Positions 17,594-27,055 of a stretch of 40,801 nucleotides of DNA are shown in pieces. Position 1 is the stretch's first letter; each line of letters starts with the position of its first letter. The notes under the pieces are model-generated. The model did no database searches, had not been told where the DNA came from, and saw only the letters and a list, made by a program, of their open reading frames with translations. The position numbers were made by a program, and so were the translations under genes. The DNA is taken from assembly GCA_020633515.1 (NCBI GenBank), contig JACKDM010000044.1, positions 1 through 40,801 of the forward strand, read 5' to 3'. Source of the DNA: Myxococcales bacterium. GTDB lineage: Bacteria; Myxococcota; Bradymonadia; UBA7976; UBA1532.

Positions 17594-18562
17594 TCAGGGG
17601 CAGTCGCAGACGAAGCCGAGGGCGGGCTCTTCGGCGCAGGTCTCGGCGATGACGGGGGCGCAGACGCCGGGGTCGCGGGCGGCGAAGCGGGCGGGGTCGT
17701 CGGCGCAGGTCTCGGCGCAGCGGCCGCGGATGGTGCCGCCGAAGGTGGTGAGGGTGCCGGGGTCGCAGATCTGGCCGAGGCAGGTGAGGAGCGCTTCGCA
17801 GGCGGCGGCGCAGTCGACGGCGGGGGGCGGGGGCTCGGGGTCGGGCTGCGGGTCGGGGTCGGGCTGCGGGTCGGGCTGCGGGTCGGGGTCGGGCTGCGGG
17901 TCGGGGTCGGGCTGCGGGTCGCCGGGGCAGCCGCAGTCGCCGGCGAGGCCGGGGATGCTCGCGCAGAGGCCGGGCTGCATCTCGTCGCAGTCGAGGTCTT
18001 CGATGTCGTCGGGGTCGGCGAAGTCGTCGCCGGCGCGGCAGGCGGCGACGCAGGCGTCGAGGGCGGCGTCGTCGTAGCGGGCGGCGGTGGCGTCGGTGCA
18101 CAGCTCGGTGATGCACTCGGCCATCTCTTCGCAGGCTTCGCGGCAGTCGCGGCGGCTGTTGTCACCGGGTTCGCTGCACTCGACGTCTTCGACGACGCCG
18201 CACGCGAAGTCGAGGGCGTCGTCGCGGGGGGCTTCGGGGGCGGGTTCGGGTTCGGGGGCGGGCTCGGGGTCGGGGCCGGGCTCGGGGTCGGGCACGGGCT
18301 CGGGCTCGGGCGACTGTGGGGGCGCGGGGGTCTCTTCGGTCGGCGGGGCGGGCGCGGGGTCGGGGGCGGGCTCGGGCTCGGGGAGCGGGCTGCCGAAGTC
18401 GTCGTCGAACGGGTCGAACACGCCGGACGCGGCGTCGGCTTCGGGGCCGGCGTCGGCGAGGGGGGCGTCGGCGGCGCAGCCGGTGAGGAGGAGGCCGCCG
18501 AGGGTGAGGGCGGTGAGGGCGCGCCGCGGTGTCATCGCGTGGGGTATGCGTCGAGCGTTCAT
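17594..18562 (-). CDS. Cys-rich lipoprotein with PEPE and DPQP linkers
   Basis: 322 aa. ATG 18562 has GAGG close upstream; ATG 18535 (MTPRR) is a possible later start without a good ribosome site. The lipobox is LLTGC. A Pro/Glu/Asp linker (about 60-112) leads to a Cys-rich domain (120-212: CGVVEDVEC, CREACEEMAEC, CVAAC, CGCPGD). A second linker of DPQPDP units (about 213-245) leads to another Cys-rich domain (about 250-322: CAAACEALLTC, CAETC, ending CDCP). The two domains look like diverged copies. No family recognised. It is first in a leftward group with the two cytochrome genes and could be an accessory surface protein for them, which is only a guess. The same design is seen at 7261-8175. 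Confidence 0.85.
   Translation of the reverse strand: MNARRIPHAMTPRRALTALTLGGLLLTGCAADAPLADAGPEADAASGVFDPFDDDFGSPLPEPEPAPDPAPAPPTEETPAPPQSPEPEPVPDPEPGPDPEPAPEPEPAPEAPRDDALDFACGVVEDVECSEPGDNSRRDCREACEEMAECITELCTDATAARYDDAALDACVAACRAGDDFADPDDIEDLDCDEMQPGLCASIPGLAGDCGCPGDPQPDPDPQPDPDPQPDPQPDPDPQPDPEPPPPAVDCAAACEALLTCLGQICDPGTLTTFGGTIRGRCAETCADDPARFAARDPGVCAPVIAETCAEEPALGFVCDCP
17841..17920 (-). repeat. Array of GGTCGG/GGCTGC units encoding DPDPQP
   Basis: Plus-strand units such as GGTCGGGGTCGGGCTGCG repeat several times and encode the Asp-Pro-Gln-Pro linker between the two Cys-rich domains. Confidence 0.8.
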
Positions 18563-18714
18563 GCCATGCCTCGCATGCCTGCGTTCGGTCGTCGGTCGCC
18601 GGGGCGATGACTCGGAGCCAGAGCAAGAGGCGGGCCAGCGGTGGAGGGTGAGGTTCGGGAGGCTGTGTCGGGGGGGAGACAGCGCGGCGGGGTGATGGGT
18701 GTGCCGGCGGGGTC
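18563..18714. other. Intergenic stretch, nothing recognised
   Basis: 152 bases between the exonuclease gene end and the Cys-rich lipoprotein start, both on the minus strand. It should hold the promoter for the leftward lipoprotein-cytochrome group. I see no convincing promoter boxes or hairpin. Confidence 0.4.
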
Positions 18715-19344
18715 TCAGGTCGCGGCGGTGGGGGTGGGGTCAGTTGTCTCCGCCTTGGCTTTGGGGATGGGTCGGAGGCCGAGGCACCAGGGGAGGAGGC
18801 GGGCGACGTTGCGGGCGTCGTCGAGGCCGCGGTGGTGGGTGCCTTCGAAGGTGAGCCCGGCGCGGTCGAGCGCGGCCTTGAGGCCGTAGCGGCGGCGGGT
18901 GCGGGCGCGGGCGCTGAAGGCGGACTTGAGGTTCCAGTGGCCTTCGAAGGGGTGGGGCACCTCGCGGCGGGCGCTCTCGGCCTGGAAGAGGCGCTCGTCG
19001 AAGCTGCCCCAGGAGCAGAAGACGGGGCGGGGCGCGGCGGTGATGGCGTGGCGGAGGGCGGCGAGGGCGTCGAGGTAGAGGGGGGCGGCGTCGACCTGGG
19101 CCTGGGTGATGGTGGTGAGCGCGGTGCAGAAGGGGGTGAGCCGGGGGCGGCGGACGGGGCGCACGTAGCTCTGGAAGGCGGTGGTCTCGGCGAGGGTGGC
19201 GGCGTCGACGAGGACGGCGCCGATCTCGATGATCTCGGCTTCGTCGCGGGGCCAGTCGGTGTCGTCGCAGGTGGCTTCGAGGTCGATGACGAGGTAGTGG
19301 CTGGGGGGGAACGGGGGGTCGCGGTGGGGATATCGTCGGCTCAT
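18715..19344 (-). CDS. DEDDh-family 3'-5' exonuclease (ERI-1/KapD-like)
   Basis: 209 aa. Exo I motif is VIDLEATC, with D21 and E23. Exo II includes SWGSFDERLF with D116. Exo III is THHRGLDDARN, with H170/H171 and D175, as in the DEDDh group. The CDD after motif I and the HHRGLDDARN block are typical of the ERI-1/KapD (inhibitor of KinA pathway) subgroup rather than DNA polymerase epsilon subunits. Such enzymes trim the 3' ends of RNA or DNA with two metal ions; the natural substrate here is unknown. Length fits a stand-alone exonuclease domain. It lies 88 bases downstream of the HAD phosphatase gene on the same strand. Confidence 0.9.
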   Translation of the reverse strand: MSRRYPHRDPPFPPSHYLVIDLEATCDDTDWPRDEAEIIEIGAVLVDAATLAETTAFQSYVRPVRRPRLTPFCTALTTITQAQVDAAPLYLDALAALRHAITAAPRPVFCSWGSFDERLFQAESARREVPHPFEGHWNLKSAFSARARTRRRYGLKAALDRAGLTFEGTHHRGLDDARNVARLLPWCLGLRPIPKAKAETTDPTPTAAT

Positions 19345-19432
19345 GGTTCACGTCCGCCGTGCTCGCTCCGCCGCCGGGCGTCGACGGGGGCGCCGGGGAG
19401 GCGGGCGAGGCCGGCGGTGAGGCGGGGCGGGT

Positions 19433-20107
19433 TCATCGGGCGCGGAGGGTCTCGACGAGCGCGGGCAGCTCGGCGGGGTGATGGGCGGTGGCGTCGGGTG
19501 GGAGCGGGCCGGGGGCGGCGGCGTAGCCCCAGGCGCACCAGATGACGGGGACGCCGAAGTCGCGGGCGCAGCGGATGTCGCCGGCGGAGTCGCCGATCAT
19601 GATGGCGGGGGGTGTCGCGGCGATGGCGGGGCCGGCGCGGCGGACGGCTTCGGCGAGGGTGTCGGGGTGGGGCTTGGCGACGGCGAGGGTGTCGCCGCCG
19701 ATGAGGGTGGCGAAGTGGTCGGCGACGTGGAGCGCGGCGAGGAGCGCGGCGGAGAGCGCTTCGGGTTTGTTGGTGACGAGCGCGAGCGGCCAGCGGTCGG
19801 CGAGCGCGGCGAGGGTCTCGGCCATGCCGGGGTAGAGCGCGGTGGTGTCGGCGATGCGGGCGCCGTAGTCGGCGGCGTAGGCGGCGGCGAGCGCGGCGCG
19901 GATGGGGTCGTCGGGGTCGAGGCCGTCGAGGTGTTCGGGGAAGCAGCGGGCGTAGAGGTGGTCCATGCCCTGGTTGACGTGGGGTCTGAAGTCAGCGTCG
20001 GGGCGCGGGGGCAGGCCGAGGCGGGCGCGGAGACGCTGCACGGCGGCGACCATGTCTTCGCGGCTGTCTTCGAGGGTGCCATCGAGGTCGAGGCAGACGA
20101 CGGTCAC
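19433..20107 (-). CDS. gph: HAD-family phosphatase, phosphoglycolate phosphatase-like
   Basis: 224 aa, normal for Gph/PGP-type HAD enzymes. Motif I DLDGT holds D7 (nucleophile) and D9, motif II VTNKPEA holds T112, motif III K145 in AKPHPD, and motif IV GDSAGD holds D173 and D177. A helical cap domain lies at about 15-85 (cap type C1). It likely removes phosphate from 2-phosphoglycolate or a similar small molecule; the substrate is not fixed by sequence. GTG start with GGGAGC about 10 bases upstream. Its start region exists twice: a diverged copy lies 77 bases upstream (see the remnant and the duplication entries), and the stop of that copy overlaps this start as GTGA. Confidence 0.9.
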   Translation of the reverse strand: MTVVCLDLDGTLEDSREDMVAAVQRLRARLGLPPRPDADFRPHVNQGMDHLYARCFPEHLDGLDPDDPIRAALAAAYAADYGARIADTTALYPGMAETLAALADRWPLALVTNKPEALSAALLAALHVADHFATLIGGDTLAVAKPHPDTLAEAVRRAGPAIAATPPAIMIGDSAGDIRCARDFGVPVIWCAWGYAAAPGPLPPDATAHHPAELPALVETLRAR

Positions 20108-20214
20108 TGCGGGTGGCTCCCATTCGAGATGGCATCGATGCTCTCATTCGAGGTGGCATCGAGGGCGAGGCAGGCGAGGGTCACTGTTGATGGCTCCCAT
20201 TGGAGATGGCATCG
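20076..20214 (-). repeat. 77-bp-period tandem duplication at the cupin/HAD junction
   Basis: Bases 20076-20137 and 20153-20214 align end to end without gaps over 62 bases with 8 differences; the start points are 77 bases apart. The unit holds the end of the cupin gene, the GTGA stop/start overlap and the first codons of the HAD gene. Confidence 0.9.
20104..20184 (-). pseudogene. Remnant of a duplicated HAD 5' end fused to a cupin 3' end
   Basis: A 26-codon reading frame with a GTG start overlapping the cupin stop (GTGA) and a TGA overlapping the HAD start (GTGA). It begins VTLACLALDAT, clearly a decayed copy of the HAD start MTVVCLDLDGT: the nucleophile Asp and the Gly are lost. It ends DAISNGSHPQ, a copy of the cupin end DAISNGSHQQ. 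It results from the 77-bp tandem duplication at this junction and is unlikely to be a working protein. It may still carry ribosomes from one gene to the next. Confidence 0.85.
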
Positions 20215-20594
20215 CGGGTCAGGTCTTCGACGCTGCCGCGGCCGTCGCCGTGCTCGGTGACGCGGCGCACGCCGCTGCGGGAGCCTTTGTAGGCGGTGAA
20301 GGGGCGCGGGTTGTGGGTGCGGACCTCGTGGGCGGCGCCGGGGGGGATGATGAGGATGTCGCCGGCTTCGATGGTGACCGGGCCTTCGTCGAAGTGGAAG
20401 GTGATCACCCCGTCGACCGCGCCGCGGATCTCTTCTTCGTCATGGCTGTGGCGGCTGCGCACGAACCAGCCGGGCACCGTCTGGAGGTCGTAGCTCCGAA
20501 AGCCGAAGCGCTTCATCTCGGCGGCGACGCTGGCTTCGGTGGGGGGCGTGTGATGGGGCCACTTGTGCACGGTGACGCCGTTGGGCAGGGGCAT
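20181..20594 (-). CDS. Cupin-domain protein
   Basis: 137 aa from ATG 20594, which has GGAGG 8 bases upstream. Cupin motif 1 is RHSHDEEEIR, with H49, H51 and E55 as likely metal ligands. Motif 2 is PPGAAHEV, with H89. The strand VDGVITFHFDEG links them. The pattern is that of small single-domain cupins of the acireductone-dioxygenase-like/ARD or general cupin_2 class (VTIEAGDILIIPPGAAHE). The substrate cannot be told. Before the 77-bp duplication, its stop codon probably overlapped the start of the HAD gene, which is the usual sign of joint function. A methionine-salvage role would need an ARD (cupin) with an enolase-phosphatase (HAD), which is a tempting but unproven fit. Confidence 0.85.
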   Translation of the reverse strand: MPLPNGVTVHKWPHHTPPTEASVAAEMKRFGFRSYDLQTVPGWFVRSRHSHDEEEIRGAVDGVITFHFDEGPVTIEAGDILIIPPGAAHEVRTHNPRPFTAYKGSRSGVRRVTEHGDGRGSVEDLTRDAISNGSHQQ

Positions 20595-20643
20595 GGCTCG
20601 TCCTCCGGGTCGGTCGCGGGGCATGGTGGCCCTCGGTGGATGA

Positions 20644-23157
20644 TCAACGCAAGGTGATGGTCTCGGCGGTGGCGGCCTCGACGTCGGCGCGGCGGAAGGG
20701 GAGCGTGACGTAGCGGCCTTCGACCCAGTCGTCGTCGCCGCCGGGGCGGCAGGCGGGGCAGGCGAAGCTCATCTGGGGGATGCCGTCGTCTTCGATGGTG
20801 GTGACCATGCGGTAGACGGCGCCGGCGGTGGTGACGCAGTGCTCGGCGATCTCGTCGCCGTCGCCGCAGCGGCTCTGCGCGACGTTGAGGGCGCTGTCGT
20901 CGCCGGGGGTCGAGAGGGTGCGGGTGGTGCCGTCGGGCGCGGTGAGCTCGGCGCGGTGCAGGTCGCCCCAGGTGGGTTCGCCGCGGGAGAGGTGCACGGT
21001 GAGGGCGCGGTCGAGCGCGGTGAGGAGCACTCGGGCGCGGGAGGCGTCGAGCAGCGACTCGATCTGCAATTCGAGGGCGAGGAGCGAGAACTTGGCGACG
21101 TAGACCGGCTGGGCGTCGGCGATGGCGGGGTAGATGAGGCCGAGGTCGTCGGCGACGACGCCGCGGTTCTGGTACTCGGCGAAGATGCGCCAGAGCGCGG
21201 CGACCTGCGAGTCGCGGGTCATGTGGCGGTCCCAGGTGAGGAGGCGCTCGGCGGCGGCGCGGAGGTCTTCGCGGTCGAACTCGGCGAGGTCTTCGTCGGT
21301 GTCGATGGCGGCGACGGCCTCGGCGAGCATGGGCATGACGCGGTCGGCCCAGAGGCTCCAGGTCTCGGTCTGCATGGCCTCGACGCGGGCGCGGTCGACG
21401 GGGCCGTCGGCGATGACCTCGGGGAGCAGCGCCTTGAGGCGGGCGGCGCGGAAGCCGGGGGCGTAGAAGCTGCCGTAATAGAAGGCGTCGTCGAGCGGGT
21501 CGTTGTCGGCGGTGTGGCCCCAGGGGTCGTTGTTGGCGCTGTAGAGGTAGGGCACGTCGCCGTTGGAGGCGGGGAGCAGGTCGCGGGGGAGCTCGCCGCG
21601 GGTCCAGAGCGTGGTGGGATCGGCGGCGTCCATGACCTGGTTGGCGGGCGCGCGGGCGCCGAGGGGGCCGCGGTCGGGGATGCGGCCGGAGGTCTGGTAG
21701 CGCATGCCGTCGCGGCTGGCGGCCATCCAGTTCTGCATGCCGGTCTCTTGCTGGCGGACGGCGGCGACCCAGGCGTCGAGGTCGGGGGCGCGGGCCATGT
21801 CGAGGTAGGCGAAGAGCTCGGTGCTCGCTTCGAAGCCGGGCCAGCCGAGCATGAGCTCGCCGTCGACGACGAGGCCGAGCGGGATGCCGGCGAGCATCTC
21901 GGGCGGGACGATGACGCCGTGGCCGGGGACGCGGCGCACGGTGAGGGTGCGCTCGTCGACGGTGCCGTCCTCGCGGCGGACGCGGATGGTCTCGGGATGG
22001 CTGTCGAGGGGGACGCGGGTGTCGCCGATGAGGGCGCCGGTGGCGTCGACGTCGACGTCCCACAGGTCGAGCATGTCGCCGAAGTGGGTGGTGGCGCCCC
22101 AGACGAGGTCGCGGTTGTGGCCGACCTGCACGCCGGGCACGCCGGTGAAGGCGGTGCCGATCGCGTCCCAGCGGCCGCCGGCGTCGGCGGAGTTGAGGTG
22201 GACGGGCCACATGATGCCGGGGTCGAGCAGGGTGGCGTGGCTGTCGTTGGCGAAGATCGGGCGGCCGTTGTGGGTGTGGGCGCCGCCGATGACCCAGCAG
22301 TTGGAGCCGTCGCCCATGTCGAAGACGCGGCGGAGCTCGCGGAGGCCGTCGGTGAGGCGGCGGGCGTCGGCGGGGTCGATGTGGCGGGGCGCGGCGAGCG
22401 GGATGTTGCTGCGGGGCTCGGGGGGGGCGTCGCCCATGATGAAGGCGTCGCCGACGGGCATGAAGACGGGGAGCTCGGCGGCGCCGGGCGCGAGGCGGCG
22501 GAGCACGCTGTAGAGGAGCTCGTACTCGAGGGTCGAGGAGAAGCCGAAGGTGATGCGCTGGCCGATGGCGAGCAGCTCGGCGGGGGTGACGGGCTCGGGG
22601 GTGAAGCCGTAGGTGGCGTATTCGGGCGGGGCGGGGGCGTCGCCGGCGGCGATCTCGGCGATGCGGCGGTTGACGCCGCCGGCGAAGGCGACGACGAGCG
22701 CGTGGTCGTCGGGGCGGCGCTCGCCGACGAGGCGCAGGGTCTCTTCGCCGAGGCGGGCGAAGCCGAGGGTGCGGGCGGCGATGTCGCCGGTGAGGCGGCC
22801 TTCGCCGAGGACCTCGGCGGCGCGGCCGGTGGCGGCGCGGCGGCCCATGTCGATGGCGAAGAGGCGGTCTTGGGCCTGGCGATAGCCGGCGGCGAAGAAG
22901 AGGTCGAGGTCGTCCTGGGCGTAGATGTGGGCGATGCCGTGGGGGTCGACGCGGATCTCGACGGGGGCTCGGAGGCTGTCGTAGCGGTCGAGCAGCGGCG
23001 TGGCGTCGGGGGCGGCGTCGGCGGGCGCGGCGTCGGCGGGCGGGGCGGCTGCGTCGGCGGGCGCGGCGTCGGCGGGCGGGTTGGCGTCGGTGTCGTCGTC
23101 GCAGCCGATGAGCGCGAGGGCGGCGACGGCGAGGCCGATGAGGACGGGGTGGCGCAC
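20644..23157 (-). CDS. Penicillin acylase family (Ntn-hydrolase) lipoprotein
   Basis: 837 aa from GTG 23157 (GAGGGAGA upstream). The open frame reaches further up, but the signal peptide begins here: RHPVLIGLAVAALALIGC with lipobox LIGC (Cys19). A linker of ADAAP repeats (27-55) follows. The A-chain region includes HGIAHIYAQDDLDLFFAAGY (73-92), as in the family. The predicted self-cleavage site is GDGSNCWVIGG: cleavage between G284 and S285 exposes Ser285 as the nucleophile. An Asn in the oxyanion region would be supplied from later strands. These enzymes hydrolyse amides such as acyl-homoserine lactones, penicillins or other N-acyl compounds; the substrate is unknown here. The protein would sit in the periplasm on a lipid anchor, which is less common than a soluble form. 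Confidence 0.95.
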   Translation of the reverse strand: MRHPVLIGLAVAALALIGCDDDTDANPPADAAPADAAAPPADAAPADAAPDATPLLDRYDSLRAPVEIRVDPHGIAHIYAQDDLDLFFAAGYRQAQDRLFAIDMGRRAATGRAAEVLGEGRLTGDIAARTLGFARLGEETLRLVGERRPDDHALVVAFAGGVNRRIAEIAAGDAPAPPEYATYGFTPEPVTPAELLAIGQRITFGFSSTLEYELLYSVLRRLAPGAAELPVFMPVGDAFIMGDAPPEPRSNIPLAAPRHIDPADARRLTDGLRELRRVFDMGDGSNCWVIGGAHTHNGRPIFANDSHATLLDPGIMWPVHLNSADAGGRWDAIGTAFTGVPGVQVGHNRDLVWGATTHFGDMLDLWDVDVDATGALIGDTRVPLDSHPETIRVRREDGTVDERTLTVRRVPGHGVIVPPEMLAGIPLGLVVDGELMLGWPGFEASTELFAYLDMARAPDLDAWVAAVRQQETGMQNWMAASRDGMRYQTSGRIPDRGPLGARAPANQVMDAADPTTLWTRGELPRDLLPASNGDVPYLYSANNDPWGHTADNDPLDDAFYYGSFYAPGFRAARLKALLPEVIADGPVDRARVEAMQTETWSLWADRVMPMLAEAVAAIDTDEDLAEFDREDLRAAAERLLTWDRHMTRDSQVAALWRIFAEYQNRGVVADDLGLIYPAIADAQPVYVAKFSLLALELQIESLLDASRARVLLTALDRALTVHLSRGEPTWGDLHRAELTAPDGTTRTLSTPGDDSALNVAQSRCGDGDEIAEHCVTTAGAVYRMVTTIEDDGIPQMSFACPACRPGGDDDWVEGRYVTLPFRRADVEAATAETITLR

Positions 23158-23416
23158 GGGGGTCTCCCTCGGGGTCGTTCGCGGCGCGAGGGTGCCGGGT
23201 GACGGCGGCGGTGGCAAGAGCGGCGGCGGTGAATCACGTGATGATGGCAGGAGAGCCATCGAATGCGGGGGGCGAGGGCCGGCGCGGTGGCAGCATCCCA
23301 TGATGCTTGGCAGCGGCCGCGGGCGGTGGTAGACCGCGCGTCGCGCTGGCGGTCATGCGGATCGGCCGGCGAGCGGCGCGCGTCGCGCCGCGTGCAACAC
23401 GGAGGGAGGGAACACC
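23158..23416. promoter_or_regulatory. Divergent promoter region with small palindromes
   Basis: 259 bases between the acylase and SRPBCC starts. ATCACGTGAT (23233-23242) is a perfect 10-base palindrome. AGCATC-CCAT-GATGCT (23292-23307) is a 6-base inverted repeat flanked by TGGCAGC copies. These could be operators for one or both genes; I cannot place promoter boxes. Confidence 0.35.
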
Positions 23417-24082
23417 GTGCTCAAGAAGGTCCTCATCATCCTGGCCGTGATCATCGGCCTGATCCTCGTCGTCGGCTTGCTGCTGCCGACCACCTACCAC
23501 GTCGAGCGCAGCCGGGTCGTCGCGGCGCCGCCCGAGGCGCTCTACGCGGTCGTCAACGACTTCAAGCAGTGGCCGAAGTGGGATCCGTGGGCGGGCAAGG
23601 ACGCCACGATGAAGTACACCTACGAGGGCAGCCCGACGGGCGTGGGCTCGGTGCAGCACTTCACCAGCGAGTCCGGCGAGGGCACGATCCGGATCATCGA
23701 GAGCGAGCCGGGGCGCAAGGTCAAGATGGAGATGGACTTCAAGATGGGCGAGGACAAGCTGCCCACCGCGACCTATACCTTCGAGCCGATCGGCGATGGC
23801 AAGACGAAGGTGACCTGGAGCATGGATGGCGAAGGGTCGAAGCCGTTCGGCGGGTACTTCGGGCTCATGATGGATGGCATGATCGGGCCGGACTTCGAGC
23901 GGGGGCTCGAGAACCTCGACAAGGCGGTGACGAGCGCGCCGGCGGCGGCAGCTCCGGCGGCGGCCCCGGCGGCGGTGGAGCCCGCGGTCGAGCCGGCGGC
24001 GGTGGAGCCCGCGGCGGCGCCGGCCGAGGACGCGCCGGCCGAGGCGGCCCCGGCCGAGGCGGCCCCGGCCGAGGCGGAGTGA
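23417..24082 (+). CDS. Membrane-anchored SRPBCC/polyketide-cyclase-2-like protein
   Basis: 221 aa; ATG-equivalent start GTG at 23417 follows GGAGGGAGG. One membrane helix (4-24) has the rest outside the cytoplasm or membrane-anchored. Residues 28-175 form a START-like SRPBCC domain with the usual pattern: VERSRVVAAPPEALYAVVND, then WPKWDPWA, then a TWSMDGEG strand and a long C-terminal helix (FGLMMDGMIGPDFERGLENL). Such domains bind hydrophobic ligands. The last 45 residues are an Ala/Pro/Glu repeat tail (AEAAP units) with no structure predicted. The ligand is unknown. Converges with the HtrA gene 4 bases away. Confidence 0.9.
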   Translation: MLKKVLIILAVIIGLILVVGLLLPTTYHVERSRVVAAPPEALYAVVNDFKQWPKWDPWAGKDATMKYTYEGSPTGVGSVQHFTSESGEGTIRIIESEPGRKVKMEMDFKMGEDKLPTATYTFEPIGDGKTKVTWSMDGEGSKPFGGYFGLMMDGMIGPDFERGLENLDKAVTSAPAAAAPAAAPAAVEPAVEPAAVEPAAAPAEDAPAEAAPAEAAPAEAE

Positions 24083-24086
24083 TCGT

Positions 24087-25565
<1,479 letters not shown>

Positions 25566-25766
25566 CGGGTTGCCTCCGGTGTGCATGCCTTCGATGGGAC
25601 GCAACGTGTTCACGGGCGCGTCGGCGTCAACCGGGGGCGGCGGCGGGTTCTTCCCGCGAAGTGATGGGTGATGACTGTGGGCCCGGGGCTCGGCCGGCGA
25701 CGGCCACGGCGGCGGCAGTGGTCGGGGCGCGGGCGGCGGTGGCAGCGGAGCAGCGCGGGCGGGGCC

Positions 25767-27013
25767 TCAGCCGGCGACGGCTCGGGCGGCGGCGGTGATC
25801 CGGTCGCGGGCGGCGGTGAGCGGCTTCGACGCGGGCGACGAGGCCGGCGGCGGTGCCGTCGGCGAGCGCGCGGCCTCGGCGGCGGCGGCGGCGGCGATGT
25901 CGGCGGCGCCGCGGGCCTCGCGGGCGGCGGTCTCGGCGCGCTCGGCGAGGGCGCTGATCTCGGCGCGGCGCTCGGGCACGACGGCGACGGCGGCGATGAC
26001 CTGTTGCTGGTCGGCTTCGAGGCGGGCGGCGGCGTCGCGGTGGGCGTCGGCCTCGGCGCGGGCGCGGTGGGCGACGAAGCGGTCCTGCTCGTCGGCGGCG
26101 TGGCGGAGGTCGACGTCGCAGAGGCCGGCGGCGGTGGCGGCGGCGATCTGGGCGCGGTGTACGGCGGCGCCGGCCTCGGTGACCGCCGTGCCGAGCTGGT
26201 CGATGGCGCGGCGGGCGCGGGCGTGGGCGTCGCGGCCGCGTCTGGCGGCGCCGGCGGCGATCTGGACGTGGCGGTCGCACTTGCCGGCGTGGGCGGCGGC
26301 GGCGTCGGCGCGGCGGCGGGCGGCGGGTGGAGCGCCTGGGCGCGGGCGGCGACGGCGGCGGCGTCGATGGGGCGGCGGCGGCGCGGCGGTGGCGCTCGAT
26401 GGCGGTCGCAGCGGCGGCGCGGCGGGCGGGTCGGCGGGCGCGGGGTCGAGCGCGCGGCCGGCGGCGTCTTCGGCGGCGCGGGCGGCGGCGAGCGGGCGGC
26501 GGCGAGGGCCTCGACGGCGTCGGCGAGGCCGGCGAGCAGGCTGTCGCGCTCGGCGACGGCGGCGTGGCGGAGCTCGACGACGATCGCGGCGGCGGCGGTG
26601 GCGGTGGCGTGGGCCTCGAGGGCGCCCTTGCGCGCGGCGCGCACGGCGGCGGCGTGGCGCTTCCAGCGGGCGCAGAGGGTGTCGGCCATCTCGACGGCGA
26701 CCTGGGCGCGGCGGAGCGCGTCGCGGGCGTCGACGGGGGCCTCGGGCTGCGCGGGGCGGCGGCGGATCCGGGTGGCGCGGGCGGCGGGGCTACGGGGGGG
26801 CTCCGGCTCGCCCTCGGCGCGGCGGCGCTTGATCTCGGCGTAGGCCTCGTTGATGCGCTTGGCGGCGGCCTCGGCGGCCTCGACCGCGGCGTCGCCGTCC
26901 TGCCAGGCGCGGTCGGGGTGGTGGGTCTGGAGGCGGGCGCGCCACGCGGCCTTGAGCTCGGCGTCGCTGGCCTCGGGCTCGATCCCGAGCACGGCGTAGG
27001 GGTCGCGGGTCAT
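25767..27013 (-). CDS. J-domain (DnaJ-like) protein with Ala-rich coiled coil, apparently frameshifted
   Basis: The N-terminal 70 residues are a J domain: DPYAVLGIEPEASDAELKAAWR, the HPD motif in THHPDRA (32-34), then AAAKRINEAY. An Ala/Arg/Glu-rich helical part follows to about 26500. From about 26330 down to 25767 the convincing frame (GC in third codon positions, helical coiled-coil composition, e.g. AHRARAEADAHRDAAARLEADQQQV) is a different one and ends with TGA at 25767. The original frame runs on to 25610 as Pro/Arg-rich sequence of the kind seen in wrong frames. One or more shifts thus fall in 26330-26500, possibly in a C run near 26330 (ALHP then AARRRAD). Either a real lesion or a sequence error. 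The J domain would stimulate a DnaK partner. ATG 27013 lies 42 bases downstream of the fasciclin gene. Confidence 0.7.
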
Positions 27014-27055
27014 CGGTGGGGATGGATGTCGGCGCGCGGCTCGCGGTCGCCGCGG

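Noticed and set aside
20644..23157. Beta-lactam resistance or antibiotic-production gene
   Set aside because: Family membership does not show the substrate; no biosynthetic cluster is nearby.
20839..23202. Long plus-strand frame opposite the penicillin acylase gene
   Set aside because: Antisense shadow: no motif, while the minus strand has the full acylase pattern and signal peptide.
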